Positions 61,605-64,000 of a stretch of DNA of 64,000 nt are shown one piece after another. The stretch comes from Maricaulis sp. (GTDB lineage: Bacteria > Pseudomonadota > Alphaproteobacteria > Caulobacterales > Maricaulaceae): NCBI RefSeq assembly GCF_030149515.1, contig NZ_JASBRI010000013.1, forward strand, positions 62,001 through 126,000. Direction: 5' to 3'. The notes beneath the pieces were generated by a model, which worked only from the letters and a program-made list of their open reading frames with translations, made no database searches and was not told where the DNA came from. Positions within the stretch are counted from its first letter, which is position 1. Each line of letters begins with the position of its first letter. The translations under genes were made by a program, and so were the position numbers.

Positions 61605-61758
61605 TTCATATCTCCCCTGTCGCTTTCACCGCCTTTTGAGACCACAGCTTTTTCGACCTGGCATCGGCGATTGCCGCATGCCCTTCATACACGCCTGTTG
61701 CGCATCCTTCACATCCAATCTCTAGACAGGTTGCGCCGAAGCCTGACCGGAGTCCGAC

Positions 61759-62622
61759 ATGCGTCTTGCCATACCGCTTGCTGCCGCCGCCCTCACCGCC
61801 TGCACACCCAATCCCCCCGAAAGCGATATTGCCGCACCCGCGGCCGCACTCGATTGCTTCCGCGAGAACGGCCATGCCATGCTGGCCGCCCACCGCGCCG
61901 GACCCGCACCGGGCTATCCGGAAAACGCCCTTTCCAGTCTTGCCCGGCTGGCCGCAACAGGTGTGCTATATGCCGAGATCGACGTACGCCGCAGCGCCGA
62001 CGGCACGCTCTTCCTCCTCCACGACGACACGCTGGAGCGTACAACGGCCGGTGCCGGTCCGGCCGGAATACGTGACTGGACCGATCTTGACACGATCGCC
62101 CTGCGCGACCCGGCGGGCACCATTGTGGACGACACCATCCCCACACTCGCCGAGGCCTTTGCAATCGCGCAGGAGACAGGGCTGGTTCTCAATCTCGACC
62201 TAAAGTCCGTGCCGGCAGAGGCGATCGTGGATGCCATCCACCGTCATGATGCCCGCGACCATGTTGCCGTTATCGCCTATTCGGTGGAACAGGCGGCCGC
62301 GATCCATGCGCTCGATCCGGGCCTGGTTCTCTCCGCACCCAACGATCCCGACGCGCTGGCCGCTGCCGGGGTCAATCTGGACGCTGTATATCTCTGGCTG
62401 GGCGTAGGCGCTGCCGATCCGGCCGAAGACGCCCGTCTGGCGGCACAGGGTCTGGAAACCTCAGCCGGCCTCTTCGCCCTGGAGGACGGCGGATTTGACG
62501 TCTATCGCAATGCCGACGCTGGCGGCGTAGAACTTCTTTCCATCGACGATGTCGAGACCGCCATTGCCGCCCTGGGCGGATCCGGCACGCTTCAGGCACA
62601 GATCCGGGCCTGCACGCCCTGA
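61759..62622 (+). CDS. Glycerophosphodiester phosphodiesterase family protein
   Basis: AAHRAGPAPGYPENALSSLARLAATGVLYAEIDVRRSADGTLFLLHDDTLERTTAG. Confidence 0.92.
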   Translation: MRLAIPLAAAALTACTPNPPESDIAAPAAALDCFRENGHAMLAAHRAGPAPGYPENALSSLARLAATGVLYAEIDVRRSADGTLFLLHDDTLERTTAGAGPAGIRDWTDLDTIALRDPAGTIVDDTIPTLAEAFAIAQETGLVLNLDLKSVPAEAIVDAIHRHDARDHVAVIAYSVEQAAAIHALDPGLVLSAPNDPDALAAAGVNLDAVYLWLGVGAADPAEDARLAAQGLETSAGLFALEDGGFDVYRNADAGGVELLSIDDVETAIAALGGSGTLQAQIRACTP

Positions 62623-62693
62623 TCCGACCGAGCGGTATTTTGTTAACGTGCCCAAATCACTCTCCCGCACCCTCAAGCAACCGGGACGACGCC

Positions 62694-63668
62694 ATGACCA
62701 AAGCCGTGCGCATCCATGAAACCGGCGGCCCGTCCGTCATGCAGCTGGAAACCATCGACCTGCCCGATCCCGGCCCCGGACAGGTCCGCGTTCGCCACAC
62801 GGCGATCGGACTCAATTTCATCGACACCTACCACCGCTCCGGCGTCTACCCCGTGCCCCTGCCCAGCGGTCTGGGACTGGAAGCGGCCGGTATCGTCGAG
62901 GAGACCGGCGAAGGCGTTTCGACCCTCAAGCCCGGCGACCGGATCGCCTACGGCAACGGACCCATCGGCGCGTATGCCGAAGCCGCAAACGTGTTCGCCA
63001 ATCGCGTCGCCAAAATCCCCGGTCCGGTCAGCGACGAACAGGCGGCCGCGCTGATGCTCAAGGGCATGACGGTGCGCTATCTCTTCAAGGATACCTACCC
63101 ACTCGAGCCCGGCGACACGATCCTGTTCCACGCGGCCGCCGGCGGGGTCGGCCAGATCGCCTGCCAATGGGCGAAGGATCTCGGCGTCACCTTGATCGGA
63201 ACCGCCGGTTCGGACGAAAAATGCGCCATCGCCCGCCGGAAGGGCGCCGCGCACATGATCAACTATTCCCGGGAAGACGTTCCCGCTCGGGTTCGCGAAC
63301 TCACCGGCGGCCAGGGCGTGCCCGTCGTCTATGACGGTGTCGGCAAGGCCACGTTCGAAATGTCGCTGGACTGTCTCGCGCCCCGCGGTCTTCTGGCCAC
63401 ATTCGGCAACGCGTCGGGCACGGTCACGGGCGTGGATCTGGGCATCTTGACGCAGAAGGGCTCGCTTTACGTCACCCGGCCCTCATTGATGCACTATGTC
63501 GCCCGCGACGAAGACCTGGCCGCCAACACCGCCGATGTCTTCGATGCCCTCGCCCGCGGGGCGATATCGGCCGAGGTGAACCAGCGTTATGCCCTGGCCG
63601 ACGCCGTGACGGCACATGAAGACCTGGAAGGCCGGCGGACCACCGGAGCGAGCGTGCTGGTGCCGTAA
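62694..63668 (+). CDS. Quinone oxidoreductase (zinc-independent MDR family)
   Basis: MTKAVRIHETGGPSVMQLETIDLPDPGPGQVRVRHTAIGLNFIDTYHRSGVYPVPLPSGLGLEAAGIVEE. Confidence 0.96.
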   Translation: MTKAVRIHETGGPSVMQLETIDLPDPGPGQVRVRHTAIGLNFIDTYHRSGVYPVPLPSGLGLEAAGIVEETGEGVSTLKPGDRIAYGNGPIGAYAEAANVFANRVAKIPGPVSDEQAAALMLKGMTVRYLFKDTYPLEPGDTILFHAAAGGVGQIACQWAKDLGVTLIGTAGSDEKCAIARRKGAAHMINYSREDVPARVRELTGGQGVPVVYDGVGKATFEMSLDCLAPRGLLATFGNASGTVTGVDLGILTQKGSLYVTRPSLMHYVARDEDLAANTADVFDALARGAISAEVNQRYALADAVTAHEDLEGRRTTGASVLVP

Positions 63669-63678
63669 GACACCGGCC

Positions 63679-64000
63679 CTAGGTATTCATGGACTCGAAG
63701 AATTCGTCGTTCGTCTTGGTCTGGCGCAGTTTGTCCAAGAGGAATTCGATCGCGTCCTGGGCGCCCATCGGATTGAGGATGCGGCGCAGCACATACATTT
63801 TTTGTAGCTGACCCCGGTCGACCAGGAGCTCCTCTTTCCGGGTGCCGGATTTGAGGATGTCGATAGCCGGGAAGACGCGCTTGTCGGCGACCTTTCGGTC
63901 GAGCACGATTTCCGAATTGCCGGTGCCCTTGAACTCTTCGAAGATCACTTCGTCCATGCGCGAACCGGTGTCGATCAGCGCCGTCGCGATAATGGTCAAG
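63679..64000 (-). CDS. rho: Transcription termination factor Rho (C-terminal part; runs off right edge)
   Basis: [58 protein letters not shown]...[25 protein letters not shown]. Confidence 0.97.
   Translation of the reverse strand, partial: LTIIATALIDTGSRMDEVIFEEFKGTGNSEIVLDRKVADKRVFPAIDILKSGTRKEELLVDRGQLQKMYVLRRILNPMGAQDAIEFLLDKLRQTKTNDEFFESMNT

Noticed and set aside
1-64000. CRISPR arrays, toxin-antitoxin pairs, restriction systems, retrons, prophage or transposons
   Set aside because: Looked for regular repeats, transposase/integrase/reverse transcriptase/methylase motifs on both strands; none recognised. The XRE gene at 33204 has no toxin partner

Overview
This 64 kb, high-GC window is a piece of an alphaproteobacterial chromosome. 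Protein content and gene order suggest the Caulobacterales/Maricaulales (Hyphomonadaceae-like) group. It is almost entirely densely packed chromosomal genes with house-keeping or conserved functions. The right-hand part (ftsK - lolA - xth - leuS - lptE - holA - parB/parA - rsmG - mnmG - mnmE - rho) is the conserved origin/centromere-proximal segment of these genomes. It carries a cluster of one perfect and two near-perfect parS sites (TGTTTCACGTGAAACA), two of them embedded in the mnmG and rsmG coding sequences. One tRNA (Gly-GCC) is present. I found no rRNA, CRISPR array, transposase, integrase, phage module, recognisable defence system or secondary-metabolite cluster. Observations most worth a second look: (1) a glutaminase that reads like the animal kidney-type enzyme, including its N-terminal helical domain; (2) the parS cluster and its coding-sequence signature; (3) an overlapping isochorismatase/GNAT/GNAT operon divergent from a LysR gene with an AT-richer 3' half; (4) a GldA/GldF/GldG-type ABC module plus a DUF4340 protein; (5) two intergenic regions with strong hairpins that could encode structured RNAs; (6) an NtrZ-like periplasmic protein whose gene overlaps its convergent neighbour; (7) extreme overlaps such as a shared CATG start palindrome and a shared CTAG stop palindrome. 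I did not find convincing evidence for a wholly new system. All family names come from reading the translations, not from database searches.
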